Shown: positions 28,163-28,933 of the stretch, one piece after another
Layout: every line of letters starts with the position of its first letter
Numbering within the stretch: the first letter of the stretch is position 1
IMG/VR virus record: IMGVR_UViG_3300031669_000180
Span: 1 to 28,933 of that record
DNA length: 28,933 nucleotides
From: a virus
Direction: 5' to 3' (one strand)
Position numbers and translations under genes: made by a program
The notes under the pieces: model-generated
The model's database searches: none
What the model saw: only the letters and a program-made list of their open reading frames with translations
What the model was told of the DNA's origin: nothing

Positions 28163-28933
28163 CTAACCCTGCGCCACGATGACACCTGTTGCAGCCACGT
28201 AAAAGTATTCTTCCGGCATGCTGGCGATTAACTGAGTACCAGCACCAGGCGTGACGACGCTGCCATTCACGGTCACGGTAAAAGTCAGTGCTGACAGATG
28301 GCGCTGAGGCAGGACAGAAATAATGGCTTCCTGGAAGGCGTCTTGCATCTGCATCAAGTTGAGCGGCTCGCCGACATAAATGCCGTTGATGTAGCCCTGA
28401 ATAGCCAGAGACCCCAGTTGATTCACTTGCGATACCGCTGTGAAATTCGTGATGTCCGTATTCCACAGCGCGGATATAGTCACCGTGGCCATCATTGGAT
28501 TCACGAATAGGATCTGATAGGTGTTCGGAGAATTGATAATGCTGACAGTGACATTCAGGGAGGCGTTCATGCTGCCCATCAACATCGGGAAATGCAGCGT
28601 GCTCTGATAGATAGCATATGCTATGGCGTAAGGATCACCGCCCCCACAGATAATCTCCCATGATCCACCCGTCTGCCGCACGGATACCAGGCGTGGAATG
28701 ACGCCGGGTATGGCTTGCAGCGCCGTCTTTATCAGATCCACGGAGCCCTGCGTAAACGCCTTCCCGGCTTGCAGCGTGCGCCCCCGGTAGCTCTGCACAG
28801 ATTCCGCAGCGCCGCCTGGCACGCCCGCCAGTGGATTTGTTACAGTCAGCGTGTAACCACTTGGCACGGACGTGACGATGGTCGTTACCGTGCCTGCAAG
28901 GATGGCCCATGATCCGCTGCTGACAGCCACCGC
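28163..28933 (-). CDS. Baseplate J-like protein, 5' end beyond window edge
   Basis: Open to the right edge, so the true start is outside. Visible residues include NPLAGVPGGAAESVQSYRGR, close to the baseplate J signature (Gly-rich loop, Glu-Ser, then Arg-Arg-rich helix), followed by AFTQGSVDLIKTALQAIPGV and a beta-rich wedge part. J forms the wedge of contractile-tail baseplates. This supports a myovirus-type tail and sets the reading direction of the late operon, leftward from outside the window. Confidence 0.85.
   Translation of the reverse strand, partial: AVAVSSGSWAILAGTVTTIVTSVPSGYTLTVTNPLAGVPGGAAESVQSYRGRTLQAGKAFTQGSVDLIKTALQAIPGVIPRLVSVRQTGGSWEIICGGGDPYAIAYAIYQSTLHFPMLMGSMNASLNVTVSIINSPNTYQILFVNPMMATVTISALWNTDITNFTAVSQVNQLGSLAIQGYINGIYVGEPLNLMQMQDAFQEAIISVLPQRHLSALTFTVTVNGSVVTPGAGTQLIASMPEEYFYVAATGVIVAQG

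Overview
The window is part of the genome of a tailed, dsDNA phage or prophage. It is about 29 kb, gene-packed, with most neighbours joined by ATGA or GTGA stop/start overlaps. The gene families (VapE-type primase, YqaJ exonuclease, YdaS-like Cro-type regulator, GH24 endolysin, baseplate J followed by a gpI-like protein, GC-rich codon use) point to a phage of a Pseudomonadota host, probably with a contractile tail. I cannot name the host. No integrase, capsid, terminase, tRNA, CRISPR array or insertion sequence is visible.

Layout. (1) Positions 1-5595, minus strand: a leftward replication operon. It runs from a small YdaS/Cro-like regulator through an SF2 helicase and a TOPRIM + VapE primase-helicase to a 612-base non-coding stretch, then a VRR-NUC nuclease, three small genes and a gene cut by the window edge. 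The non-coding stretch holds about ten copies of a TGTTCCA/TGGAACA repeat around an AT-rich core, which is the best origin candidate in the window. (2) 5595-5705: a divergent control region with a strong rightward sigma70-type promoter, an inverted-repeat operator lying in its spacer, and a leftward promoter whose predicted start makes the regulator mRNA leaderless. (3) 5705-16033, plus strand: a long early operon. It contains unknown small proteins, a protein with a long four-residue Ala-rich repeat, a coiled-coil protein, a YqaJ/lambda-Exo-like exonuclease with a probable DNA-annealing or DNA-binding partner, more unknowns, a Lar-like zinc-ribbon protein, a small protein carrying a ClpX-type zinc finger, a C5-cytosine methyltransferase and a beta-class amino-methyltransferase. 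The cytosine methyltransferase gene overlaps a second long frame that also looks protein-like.

(4) 16020-20562, minus strand: a lysis and membrane region. It has a DksA/TraR-like zinc-finger protein, a GH24 endolysin, a lipoprotein, a holin candidate, small membrane proteins, a patatin-like phospholipase, an HNH endonuclease, a membrane-anchored protein and a DUF1003-like protein. (5) 20593-28933, minus strand: tail tip genes. These are tail-fibre assembly-like proteins, a short fibre, a 1263-residue tailspike with a beta-helix-like centre, a gp53-like fibre, a gpI-like protein and baseplate J, which is cut by the right edge.

How it fits together: the two divergent early transcripts supply replication (left) and recombination, anti-restriction and DNA modification (right). 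The late transcript enters from beyond the right edge and reads through baseplate, fibres and lysis to meet the early operon head-on at 16020-16033. The items most worth a second look are the two-frame coding over the cytosine methyltransferase, the tightly coupled DUF1003-like / membrane / HNH / patatin block inside the lysis region, the ClpX-zinc-finger mimic, and the origin-like repeat cluster.
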